A stretch of 64,000 bases of DNA, taken from NCBI RefSeq assembly GCF_001421705.1, contig NZ_LMKO01000022.1, positions 372,339 to 436,338 on the forward strand, read 5' to 3'. A program made the position numbers and the translations under genes. Source of the DNA: Xylophilus sp. Leaf220. GTDB lineage: Bacteria; Pseudomonadota; Gammaproteobacteria; Burkholderiales; Burkholderiaceae_C. The notes under the pieces were generated by a model, which was not told where the DNA came from, ran no database searches, and worked only from the letters and a program-made list of their open reading frames with translations. Of this stretch, positions 32,522 to 42,900 are shown piece after piece; positions within the stretch are counted from its first letter, which is position 1; each line of letters begins with the position of its first letter.

Positions 32522-33864
32522 GGCAGGGAGGAAGAGGATTGCAGTTCGACCGCGATCGGGGGCGTCACCAGCGCCCAGCGCTGCACGCCCGGCTCGGGTG
32601 CGCTGACGAAGGAGGCTGCGAGGTCGATGTAGTCGACGTACTCGGTGTTCAGCACCGGCGTGTAGTCGACCAGGAACACCTGGATGCCGAAACGCCCCGG
32701 CCGCAGCCGGTTCTCGAGCGAGAAGCGCACGGTGTAGGGCTCGCCCAGGGTGCAGCCCTTCAGGTCGAGCCGCTCGTTGTGGGAATTGGTGCCGACGATC
32801 AACTGGCCCGCCGCGTCGATCAGGTACAGCGCGATCGTCGGGTTCTCCAGCGGCGCGGTCAGGCGGAAGCTCACCTCGATCGCCAGGGCGCCGCCGAATT
32901 CGACCGAGGGCTCCTCGCCGTGGGTGCCGTTGACCGCCACCGCCAGCACCTCGCCCTGGGCGCGGCTGCCGTTGCGGTGGGGCGCGACCCGTACCGCGAA
33001 GGCGGCATGCAGCGCGGCGTCGAGGGCCGCATCCGGCGCCCGCCGCGGCGCTTCCAGCACCGGGCCGTCGGCGGCCGGCCCGGCCATGCCGGCCTCGGAC
33101 TCGCGCACGTCGGCCAGGTAGCGCATGCAGGCGTCCTTGGCATCGCCGTAGAAGACCGCCTCGCCCTTCTTCAGGTAGAGCGCGCGGCTGCAGAGGCGCT
33201 GCACCTGCTCGATGTCGTGGGTGACGAAGAGCACGGTGCAGCCGCCGGCCGCCAGTTCCTTCAGCTTGCGCAGGCACTTGAACTGGAATGCGAAATCGCC
33301 CACCGACAGGGCCTCGTCCACGATCAGGATCTCGGGATCGACGTGGATCGCGGCGGCGAACGCGAGGCGGGCGAACATGCCGCTGGAATAGGTCTTGACC
33401 GGCTGGTCGACGAAATTGCCGATGTCGGCGAACGCGGTGATGCTGTCGAAGCGCTCGTCGATCTGCTGGCGGGTCAGGCCCAGCACGGTGCAGTTCATGT
33501 AGACGTTTTCACGGCCGGTGTAGTCGGGGTTGAAGCCCGAGCCCAGCTCCAGCAGGGCCGAGATGCGGCCGAAGGTCTCCACCGTGCCGGTGGTCGGCGA
33601 CAGCGTTCCGCAGATCATCTGCAGCAGGGTCGACTTGCCTGCGCCGTTGCGCCCGATGATGCCCACCGTCTCGCCACGGCGGATGTCGAACGCCACGCCC
33701 TTCAGCGCCCAGAACGAGCGGTAGTAGCTGCGCTCGGCCAGGCCCAGCAGGCGCCGCAGCCGCGGCACCACGAACTGGCGCAGGCGCAGGGTCGGGGCGT
33801 CGTAGATCGAATAGCACTTGCCCAGGTCCTGGGCACGGATGGCGGGAGCGGCCTCAAAGGACAT
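32518..33864 (-). CDS. wzt: Wzt-type ABC ATPase of polysaccharide export (system 1)
   Basis: The 448-residue protein has an ATPase domain with Walker A GRNGAGKST (about 64-72), a 'YSSGMFARLAFA' signature, Walker B 'ILIVDEALSVGD' and H-loop 'VLFVTHD'. A C-terminal beta-sandwich (about 300-448) corresponds to the carbohydrate-binding domain of Wzt proteins that recognise the capped end of the glycan. It powers export of a lipid-linked polysaccharide with the permease just upstream, with which it overlaps by 11 bp. Confidence 0.92.
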   Translation of the reverse strand: MSFEAAPAIRAQDLGKCYSIYDAPTLRLRQFVVPRLRRLLGLAERSYYRSFWALKGVAFDIRRGETVGIIGRNGAGKSTLLQMICGTLSPTTGTVETFGRISALLELGSGFNPDYTGRENVYMNCTVLGLTRQQIDERFDSITAFADIGNFVDQPVKTYSSGMFARLAFAAAIHVDPEILIVDEALSVGDFAFQFKCLRKLKELAAGGCTVLFVTHDIEQVQRLCSRALYLKKGEAVFYGDAKDACMRYLADVRESEAGMAGPAADGPVLEAPRRAPDAALDAALHAAFAVRVAPHRNGSRAQGEVLAVAVNGTHGEEPSVEFGGALAIEVSFRLTAPLENPTIALYLIDAAGQLIVGTNSHNERLDLKGCTLGEPYTVRFSLENRLRPGRFGIQVFLVDYTPVLNTEYVDYIDLAASFVSAPEPGVQRWALVTPPIAVELQSSSSLP

Positions 33865-34687
33865 CGGCGAACCCCTTGCGCGTCTTCTGGAACCAGAAGA
33901 ACCCGGCCCATGCCACCACCACGGCGCCGAGGGTGTAGCCGGCCAGGCCCAGCCAGTTCGGCAGGTGCCCCCAGATCAGCACTTCGCGGGCCTGCTCGAT
34001 GATGAAGGTGAGCGGGTTGAGCAGCATCCACTTCTGGACGCTGGCCGGCAGCGACGCCACCGGATAGAAGACCGGCGACAGGAACAGCAGCACCGTGCTG
34101 AGCAGGGCGGTGGTCTGGCCGATGTCGCGCAGGAACACGCCGAGCGACGCCAGGATCCAGCCGATGCCCAGGCAGACGATCACCAGCGGCAGCAGCACCA
34201 GGGGCAGGAAGCACACCGTCCAGTGCACGAAGCCGTTGAAGATCGCGATTGCGATCAGCAGCACCAGCAGGCTCACCGCGCTGTGGAAGATCGCGCCGCC
34301 GAGCGTCACCACCGGCAGGGTCTCCAGCGGGAACACCACCTTCTTGACATAGTTCACGTTGTTGACGATCAAGAGCGGCGCACGGTTGACCAGCTCCGCA
34401 AACAGGCCGTGCACGATCATGCCGCTGAAGAGCAGCGTGGCGAACAGCGTCTTGCTCTGCTCCACGTCGCCGGTGCCCCAGCGCGTCTTGAACACCACCG
34501 AGAACACGAAGGTGTAGACGCTCAGCATCAGCACCGGATTGAGGAAGGACCACAGAAGGCCCATGGCCGAGCCCTTGTAGCGCCCGACGATCTCCCGCCA
34601 CGTCATCCGTGCGATCAGCTCGCGGTGCCGCCAGAGCGAGCCGGCCATGTCGCCGAGGCCGGCCGGAGAGGGGGAGTTGGGATTCAA
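33854..34687 (-). CDS. wzm: Wzm-type ABC permease of polysaccharide export (system 1)
   Basis: The 277-residue ABC-2 permease has six membrane helices. It contains the family blocks 'LTWREIVGRYKGSAMGLLWS'-like (ARMTWREIVGRYKGSAMG), 'FSGMIVHGLFAELVNRAP' and 'NPLTFIIEQAREVL'. The start is drawn at a TTG (34687) because 'gaagggg' lies five bases upstream; Met at 34648 is an alternative. It pairs with the Wzt at 32518. Confidence 0.88.
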   Translation of the reverse strand: MNPNSPSPAGLGDMAGSLWRHRELIARMTWREIVGRYKGSAMGLLWSFLNPVLMLSVYTFVFSVVFKTRWGTGDVEQSKTLFATLLFSGMIVHGLFAELVNRAPLLIVNNVNYVKKVVFPLETLPVVTLGGAIFHSAVSLLVLLIAIAIFNGFVHWTVCFLPLVLLPLVIVCLGIGWILASLGVFLRDIGQTTALLSTVLLFLSPVFYPVASLPASVQKWMLLNPLTFIIEQAREVLIWGHLPNWLGLAGYTLGAVVVAWAGFFWFQKTRKGFADVL

Positions 34688-34704
34688 AACACCCCTTCGG
34701 TCAT
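34684..34704 (-). other. Possible 6-codon leader ORF coupled to wzm
   Basis: ATG ACC GAA GGG GTG TTT TGA; its stop overlaps the TTG start of wzm (TTGA), and its codons form the ribosome site of wzm. No ribosome site is clear for the leader itself. It may be chance. Confidence 0.25.
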
Positions 34705-34929
34705 GGAGAAATCAGAAATCATGTGGTCGGCCCGCACGGGGCGGCGAAGGGTTCGACAGTGCGCGTCCCACGGAACACGCCGGTCCTCGGTACCCGGCGC
34801 CCATGCGATGCCGCGCTCCGCATTTTGCGCCCGGCGTCGGCCGCCTGGCGGCAGGCCGGGTAGCTTACCGGCTTTTGAACGGGTCGCCGGCAGATCCGTC
34901 CGGCAATGGGCCGTGCAGGGGCCGGGCGG

Positions 34930-35838
<909 letters not shown>

Positions 35839-35886
35839 TCAGGACGAAATTGTGCAGCATGCGGCCCGGCGGGCCCGTGTGGCGCC

Positions 35887-36990
35887 TCAGCGCCGCAACC
35901 AGGGCGGCACCTTGAAACGCACGATCATCATGTAGGCCGCGACGTAGGTGAGGGCGAACAGCGCGCAGAAGGCCATCAGGACCCAGCTAGTGCGCCAGAA
36001 GATCATGGCAGGCACCACCGTCAGCAACGTGAAAGCCCACAGATAGGGCGCGGTGCGGTTGTTGCGCATCAGGATGCGACGCGACTCGTCGTCGTGGAAC
36101 ACCCGGTGCACCACCCGACGGTAGATGAGCTGGTGGAAATGCAGCGCGTCCGCCACGCTCGGCGACATGCCGCGGGTGAGCTTGCGGTAGATCGAGAACA
36201 CGGTTTCCCACACCGGATAGATCAGCAGCAGCATCGGGAACCAGGGCGAGATTTCGGTATGCCGCTTGACGAGCAGCAGGCTGGCGACCGCGATGCAGAC
36301 GCCCCACAGATAGGCGCCGCCATCGCCCGCGAAGATCATCCCGCGCGGGAAGTTCCACAGGAGGAAGCCGGCGGTGGCACCGGCCATGCAGAGCAGCAGC
36401 CCGGCCATCTGCCGGTCGCCCACCTGCAGGGCCACGTAGGTGAGCGCCAGGCACACCACCAGCGCCACCATGCCGGCCAGCCCGTTGTAGCCGTCGATGA
36501 TGTTGAACGCATGCGGCAGGCCGGCGATGGCCACCACCGCCAGGCCCACGCCCAGCCAGGGCATGCCCGCCAGGACGGCGTCGAGCATCGGCACCCCGAC
36601 CCGGTCGACCGACACGCCCAGCCACCACACCGCCAGGATGGCCGAGCTGCTGGTGAGCAGCAACCGGAAGACGACGCCCAGGCGCTGGGTCAGGTCTTCC
36701 ACCACCCCGCCGACCAGCGCGGGCAGCATGACCGCGGCCCATGTCGCGGCGGTGGTCGGCGTGATGTCGAAGAACCCCTTGTTCTCGAACCGGAAGGCGA
36801 TGCCGGCGGCCGCCATGCCGCAGGCGGCACCCGCGAAGATCGCGATGCCGCCCAGGCGCGGCACGTCGCCCACGTGGAAACGCTGCGGCATGGCGTCGCC
36901 ATAACGGCGTGCATGGCCCCGCGCGCGGCGAATGAGCCAGATGGCGGCACCGGCCGCGACGAATGCGCTCAGGCAGAACAGGAAGACCAT
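35887..36990 (-). CDS. GT4-family polyprenyl-phosphate phosphosugar transferase (WecA/MraY-like)
   Basis: The 367-residue inner-membrane protein of the glycosyltransferase 4 family transfers a sugar-1-phosphate to undecaprenyl phosphate, the first committed step of glycan assembly. About ten helices are visible. 'GDVPRLGGIAIF' is the family opening, 'NIIDGYNGLAGMVALVV' contains the Asp/Asn cluster, and 'GGAYLWGVC' and 'HFHQLIYRRVVHRVFHDD' contribute the His motif. It could start the chain that the Wzm/Wzt pairs export. It lies 66 bp upstream of argB. Confidence 0.88.
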   Translation of the reverse strand: MVFLFCLSAFVAAGAAIWLIRRARGHARRYGDAMPQRFHVGDVPRLGGIAIFAGAACGMAAAGIAFRFENKGFFDITPTTAATWAAVMLPALVGGVVEDLTQRLGVVFRLLLTSSSAILAVWWLGVSVDRVGVPMLDAVLAGMPWLGVGLAVVAIAGLPHAFNIIDGYNGLAGMVALVVCLALTYVALQVGDRQMAGLLLCMAGATAGFLLWNFPRGMIFAGDGGAYLWGVCIAVASLLLVKRHTEISPWFPMLLLIYPVWETVFSIYRKLTRGMSPSVADALHFHQLIYRRVVHRVFHDDESRRILMRNNRTAPYLWAFTLLTVVPAMIFWRTSWVLMAFCALFALTYVAAYMMIVRFKVPPWLRR

Positions 36991-37119
36991 GGGCAGGCAC
37001 GAGAAAGGAACGGGATCGGACGGATGCCGGCGCTAGCCGCGCATTCTCCGGCATTTGCAGCGGTCGATTTCACCGTGCTGACACAAACGAGGGCACGGCT
37101 GCCGCTCCTGCGCGCACCA

Positions 37120-39006
37120 TCAGCGCATCAGGTCCCGCACCGCCTCGCGCAGCTGGGCCGCGCCGTGGTGGGGATTGCCGGCGTCGAAGGACATGATGTT
37201 GTGCACGCCCTCCCGCCAGGGGCCGGAACCATCGGACTCGGCGAAGAAGGACAGGAAGCGCGCACCGTGGGACGCGTGCCGCTGCAGCACCGCCCCCAGC
37301 GCATCCGCATCCATCGGCCGCAGCGGGTGGAACTCGGTCACGCCGTAGGCCGTGCGGCCGGTGGAGGCGAACCAGTCGAAGAACGAACGGCCGTAGCTCG
37401 CTTCGCCGTACAGGCTGACGCCCAGGCCCAGGGCCGGCGGCACGTCCAGGTCCTGCTCGACCGCGAACTTGCTCGCGTCCCAGCCCGGATTGACGAAGGG
37501 CAGGATCTGGTGCGAGTAGATCCGGTCGGCCGGGATGCAGGAGCCTGCGGCCACCGACCGGAAATGCGCCAGGTAGTCGCGCACCTGCTGCGCCCTGAAG
37601 GCGTTCCATTGCACGGCGAGGGGATTGAAGTAGTAGGAAGACAGTTCCGCCGGTCCGTCCAGGGAGGAGAGCAGGCCGGGGGGCGGCTCGGCGGCGGCGG
37701 GCAGTGGCGCCATCGGCTGGGGCCGTGGCGTGGCCTGGGTGCGATCCATGACCGCGATCGTGCGGCTGCCCAGCGGGGCCGTCCCTCCCGCCGGCAGCTC
37801 CACGTACATGTCCAACCGGTGGAGCCCGGGCGGCAGCGCGGCGTATCCGAGGTCGAACTTCCAGCCGACGTCGGCCGTGCGGAACTCGGGATGGGCGGCC
37901 GCCACGTCCTGGCGGCCGAAGCGGGCGGGCACCCTGCCCGCCAGGGTGCCGTTGCGGTAGATCCGCACCCAGGCCGGTTGCGCGGCGGTCGCACCGGGCA
38001 GGTAGACCCATCCCGCGACCGGCAGCGTGCCGGCGGCGTACGCATCGACATGCTCCTCGTAGCGGCCGAGCGGCGTAGTGCGGATGTCCTTCGACGGCGG
38101 CACCACCGCGTCGAATCCTGCGTAGTCCGACCCCAGGGCCCGGTTGAACGCGGCGACGGTGCCGAACCGCCGCTCCAGGAACGTGCGAAAGCCACGGGCG
38201 CTGGCCGCGCTGTAGTCGGTGATCGCATACCGGCCCGAAAATCCCATGCCGTCCTCGAAGCGGGGAAACATGTGGTGCAACTCCCCGAGCAGGGTCACGC
38301 CGCGCACCCTGTTCCGGGCGGCCGGCTCCAGGCTGCAGATGCCGCCGAGCAGGGCGCCCATGACCTGCTCGCGCATCCGGGTGATGCCGTTGTCGGTGCG
38401 CACGAACGACCAGGGGTAGACATCGGTCTGGTAATAGCGGTCGGGCCCGAGCGGGCCGTCGGCCGTCTGCAGCAGGTTGTCGGGATCTTCTGCCAGCGCC
38501 GCCTCGGCGGCCGCACCGCTGCCGAAATGGGTGGAGAACATGTACAGGACCACCGGCCGGTCGCTGTCGCGCACCGACCGCACCGCCCGCGCGACCGCTT
38601 CGTGGTCGATCGCCCAGCCGTCGCCCTCCCGCCGCAGGAATTTCAACAGCGGCAGATTCAGCGTGTAGCCCATCTCGAGGCGTCCGTCCCGGCTGGTCCG
38701 GCGGTCGCCCAAGGCCTGCAAGGTGCTTTCGATCACCGGCGCGGCGGAGCCCTGTTCGCCCCGGCACCGGGCTGCGACCGCAGGCGCACGGGCCGCTTCG
38801 TCGGGCCGGTCCGCGAACAGGCAGGCGTCCAGGCCCATCATCGGCGCCAGCAGCAGCGCTCCCTGGCCGGCGGCCGGCGTGCCGCGGCCCACGATGGCCA
38901 GCAACCCCACCAGCAGCAGTACCAGACAAGCCATCGCCGCGGTGAAGGAGGTGGCACGCGCCGAGGAGGAAGGCGGGACAGGCGTGGAGGCGGGAGGCGA
39001 AGACAT
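37120..39006 (-). CDS. Glycoside-hydrolase-like exported/anchored protein
   Basis: This 628-residue protein has an N-terminal signal or membrane anchor (residues 20-42, 'AAMACLVLLLVGLLAIVG'). An acidic-rich region follows that reads like a TIM-barrel hydrolase: 'VVLYMFSTHFGSGAAAEAAL', 'LLGELHHMFPRFEDGMGFSG', 'ITDYSAASARGFRTFLERRF' and 'VAAFNRALGSDY'. The last two resemble GH42/GH35-type phrases, and Glu in GELHH is a candidate acid. A middle beta-domain holds 'DMYVELPAGGTA'. It likely acts on polysaccharide in the periplasm. I cannot assign a family with certainty. The start at 39006 avoids overlap with the upstream gene. Confidence 0.5.
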   Translation of the reverse strand: MSSPPASTPVPPSSSARATSFTAAMACLVLLLVGLLAIVGRGTPAAGQGALLLAPMMGLDACLFADRPDEAARAPAVAARCRGEQGSAAPVIESTLQALGDRRTSRDGRLEMGYTLNLPLLKFLRREGDGWAIDHEAVARAVRSVRDSDRPVVLYMFSTHFGSGAAAEAALAEDPDNLLQTADGPLGPDRYYQTDVYPWSFVRTDNGITRMREQVMGALLGGICSLEPAARNRVRGVTLLGELHHMFPRFEDGMGFSGRYAITDYSAASARGFRTFLERRFGTVAAFNRALGSDYAGFDAVVPPSKDIRTTPLGRYEEHVDAYAAGTLPVAGWVYLPGATAAQPAWVRIYRNGTLAGRVPARFGRQDVAAAHPEFRTADVGWKFDLGYAALPPGLHRLDMYVELPAGGTAPLGSRTIAVMDRTQATPRPQPMAPLPAAAEPPPGLLSSLDGPAELSSYYFNPLAVQWNAFRAQQVRDYLAHFRSVAAGSCIPADRIYSHQILPFVNPGWDASKFAVEQDLDVPPALGLGVSLYGEASYGRSFFDWFASTGRTAYGVTEFHPLRPMDADALGAVLQRHASHGARFLSFFAESDGSGPWREGVHNIMSFDAGNPHHGAAQLREAVRDLMR

Positions 39007-39050
39007 GGCAGGACCAGACGAAGGACAGGGAAGCGGAGAAACCGGCGCGC

Positions 39051-39848
39051 TCAGGCGCGCGCGGACCGGGGCGGGCGCAGCCGCAGGTAGCGCCACAGCA
39101 CCGGCGTCGTCCAGAGCCGCCACAGGCCTTGCAGGTGCCAGACGAAATGCCGTGGCCGGCGGTGGCTGGCGCGCTGGGCTTCGTGCTCGGCCTCTGCATC
39201 CACCCGGCAGAGGCCGTGGCCGGCCAACTGCACCCGCAGGCAGAAATCGACATCCTCGCAGTACATGAAGTAGCGCTCATCGAAACCGCCGACCGCTCGG
39301 TAGACCGTGGAAGGCGCGGCCCAGAGCGCCGCACTCACCCAGTCGACGGACCGGTCACGCAGGCCGAACACCCGCCGGCGAACCAGCGCCCAGGGGGTCA
39401 CCGCCTCCCGCTCGCTGTCCTGCACCCGGCCGTCGGGATTGAGGAGACGCGGGTAGGCGCAACCGACGCCCGGCTGCAGCGCGGCAGCGGCCAGGCGCGG
39501 CCAGAGCGTCGCGTCGGGGAACCGGAGATCGGGGTTGAGAACGCAGAACACGTCGGCCCGCGCCTGCTGGAACGCCCGGTTGTGGTTGGTGCCGAAGCCC
39601 GCGGGCGCGGCATTGACCACCTCGACCAATTCGAAGGGCCACGCCTGCGCGCCGAGCGCCGCACCCGCCGGCGGCAGGTTGTGCGTCACGATCACTTGCG
39701 CCACCACGCCGGCGCCGTCGGCTGCCAGTTGCCCGAGCAGGGCCGGCAACCACGCGTCGTGGCCGTGGCTCACGACCGACACCGAAAGACGTCCCTGCGC
39801 AGGCGTGGTCGCCTCCAATTCGTTGCGGTTCAAACTTCGTCCGGTCAC
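39051..39848 (-). CDS. GT2-family glycosyltransferase
   Basis: The 265-residue cytoplasmic transferase has a GT-A fold of the rhamnosyltransferase/WbbL kind. The open strand is 'LSVSVVSHGHDAWLPALLGQ', the sugar-nucleotide DXD position is 'VFCVLNPDLRFPDA', and 'FDERYFMYCEDVDFCLRVQL' is the catalytic base block. The start is a GTG at 39848. It is divergent from the giant methyltransferase-GT gene (81 bp between starts), so they may share a regulatory region. It acts on the surface glycan. Confidence 0.88.
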   Translation of the reverse strand: MTGRSLNRNELEATTPAQGRLSVSVVSHGHDAWLPALLGQLAADGAGVVAQVIVTHNLPPAGAALGAQAWPFELVEVVNAAPAGFGTNHNRAFQQARADVFCVLNPDLRFPDATLWPRLAAAALQPGVGCAYPRLLNPDGRVQDSEREAVTPWALVRRRVFGLRDRSVDWVSAALWAAPSTVYRAVGGFDERYFMYCEDVDFCLRVQLAGHGLCRVDAEAEHEAQRASHRRPRHFVWHLQGLWRLWTTPVLWRYLRLRPPRSARA

Positions 39849-39929
39849 GTTGCGAAACGGTCATTATCCGGGGCGGCGATTCCCGGTCGGCAGCCTGCCC
39901 GGTTCCGGTCCGCCCGGCATAATCCCGGG

Positions 39930-42900
39930 ATGACTCAAAAGATAGGAGATCTGCACGTTTATCTCCGCGAAATCAAAGACGGTGAACGTACTTCCCTTTC
40001 CGTTCTGGCAGGCCTGATACCGCATGGGTCGACGGTGCTCGACCTGGGCACCGGCAGCGGCGCCCTCGGCCAGTATCTGGGCGAGACCCGGGGATGCACC
40101 GTCGACGGCGTGACGTTCAACGAAGAAGAGGCGGCCTTCGCCAAGCCTTTCTACCGCAGCCTCCACGTCGCCGATCTCGACACCTGCAACCTGGAAGAGA
40201 TGTTCGCCCGGGGCTCCTACGACGCGATCGTCTGTGCCGACGTCCTGGAACACCTGCGGCTGCCGAGCCGCATCCTCGATTCCTCACGCCATTTGCTGTC
40301 GCCCGACGGGCAGGTATTGATTTCGATTCCCAACGCGGCCTATTGCGGCCTCGTGGGCGAACTGATGCTGGGCGAATTTCGCTATCGCAACGAAGGCTTG
40401 CTCGACAGCACCCACCTGCGCTTCTTCACCCGGCGGTCCCTCGCACGCTTCCTGCACGACGCAGGCTGGTCGCTGCACGGCATCGACGAGATCCGGCGAG
40501 AGCTCGTCTCCTCAGAATTCCAGCTGGCCTTCGACCGCCTGCCACCGGCCGTCTCGCGCTACCTGCTGAGCCGGCCCGACGCACTGACCTACCAGTTCAT
40601 CGCGCAGGCACGGCCCGGCGCGTCGGCCGATGCCGTCCTGCCCCCCGGCCCCGAGGACGGCCATGCCACCTTCACCGCCGAGTTGTACCTCGGCCGGGAC
40701 GGCGGCTACCGCGAAGACGCGAAGCTGCTGGCGACGGGCGCGATCGGCCAGGGCCGGCAGCGGCTGCGCTTCGACCTGCCGCGGGGCCAGGGGTGGACGC
40801 AACTGCGGCTCGACCCGGCCGACCGGCCCGGTTTCCTGCACCTGCACACCCTCACGCTCTACGGAGACCAGGGCAATTTGCTCTGGCGTTGGCATGGCAC
40901 ACCCGAGGGCCTGACGGCGCTGCTGGGATCGGCCCGCCAGCAGATGGTGATGGCGTCGAGCGCCTTCCTGCCCGATGGAGCGATGGTGCTGCTGCACGGC
41001 GACGATCCCTGGATCGAGCTCCCGGTTCCGGCGGCGACCGTGTCGGCGGCCACCGTGCTCGAGGTGGAACTGGGCTGGCCGATGTCGGCGGACTACATCG
41101 CCCTGTCGGGCTGCGTGCAGCAGGCCGAAGACGCCCGCAGCCGCACCGCCGCACAGCTGGCCGAATGCGAAACCGCGCTGCAGCGGGAGCGCGGCGAACT
41201 CAACGGCGCCCTGGTGCGAGAACGCGGCGAACATGCCGACCATCTCGTACACGAGCGGCTGCGGCTCACGGAACAACTCGCGCAAGAGCATCGCCACCAA
41301 TCCGAGCAGCTGGCGAGCGTCTATGCCGACCAGCTCGCACAGGAGCGCGCGCGGCTGTCCGAGCAGCTGGCACTCGAACGTCAGCGGCTCACCGCGCTGG
41401 TGGAAGCAGAACGCGCGCAGCTGCAGGAAGAGCAGCTCAAGCAGGAGCAGATCGCCCAGACGCTGGAGAGAGTGCGCGAACAGCGCTACTCGCTCAGCGA
41501 GCAGAACCGCCTGCTGCAGGACCAGCGCCGCAGCCTCAGCAGCGAACTGCACCTGCTGCGCTCCGACCACCGCCGCCTCGAGTCCGAATTCACCCAGCTG
41601 GCGACCCACCTGCGCTGGATCGAGGAATCGACCGTGTTCCGGGCGACCCGGCCGCTGGTGCACGCCAAGATGCGCATCGGCCAGATGTTCGCGCCACCGG
41701 CGCCGGTCCAGACGACCGAGCCGGCCATGCCACCAGCGCCGATGCGCCCGCTGGCCGTGCAGACCACCGTCGACGTCATCGTGCCGGTCTACCGCGGCCT
41801 GGAGGACACCCGGCGCTGCATCGAATCGGTGCTGCTGCATGCCTGCGAATCGCCGTTCCAGCTGATCGTGATCAACGATTGCAGCCCCGAGCCCGCGGTG
41901 ACGGACTGGCTGCGCCAGGTCGCCGACAGCGACCCGCGCCTGATGCTGCTGGAGAACGAGGAGAACCTCGGCTTCGTCGGCACCGTCAACCGGGGCATGG
42001 CGCTCAGCAAGACGCACGACGTGCTGCTGCTCAACAGCGACGCCGAGGTGGCCAACGACTGGCTCGACCGCATCTACCGCGCGGCCTACTCGGACGAGCG
42101 CGTGGCCACGGTCACGCCGTTCTCCAACAACGCCACTATCTGCAGCTACCCGCGCTTCTGCGAAGACAACGCGCTGCCGGCCGGCTACGACACCGCCAGC
42201 CTGGACCGGCTCTTCGCCGCCACCAACGCCGGCCAGGTGGTGGACGTGCCCACCGGCATCGGCTTCTGCATGTACATCCGCCGGGCCTGCCTGGACGAGG
42301 TGGGCCTGTTCGACGTCGAATCCTTCGGCAAGGGCTACGGCGAGGAGAACGATTTCTGCCTGCGCGCCGCCGCCGCCGGCTGGCGCAACCTGCACGCGCT
42401 CGACACCTTCGTGATGCATGCCGGCGGCGTGAGCTTCGGCGCCGGCAAGAGCCCGCGCGAGCAGGCCGCGATGGAGACGCTGCGCCGGCTCCACCCCCAC
42501 TACGAGCCCGAGGTGCACCGCTTCATCGGCCGCGATCCGGCCCGGATGGCACGGCTCGCGGTGGACCTGGCCCGCGTGCGCGATGCTGGCCGGCCGGTGG
42601 TGCTGGCGATCATGCACGACCGCCACGGCGGCACGCTGCGCCACGTGGGCGAGCTGGCCGAGCACATGCGCGGCAGCGCCAACTTCTTCATGCTGACCCC
42701 CACGCCCGGCGGCGTCACGCTGCGGCTGGTGGGCGCGGGCGAGGCCTTCGTGCTGATGTTCCGCCTGCCCGAGGAGTTCGAGGGACTGCTGCAGGCGCTG
42801 CGCAGCATCGGCGTGCAGCACCTGCACTACCACCACATGCTGGGCCATGGCCAGCAGGTCGTGGAGCTCCCGCAGCACCTGGGGTTGCCCTACGACTTCA

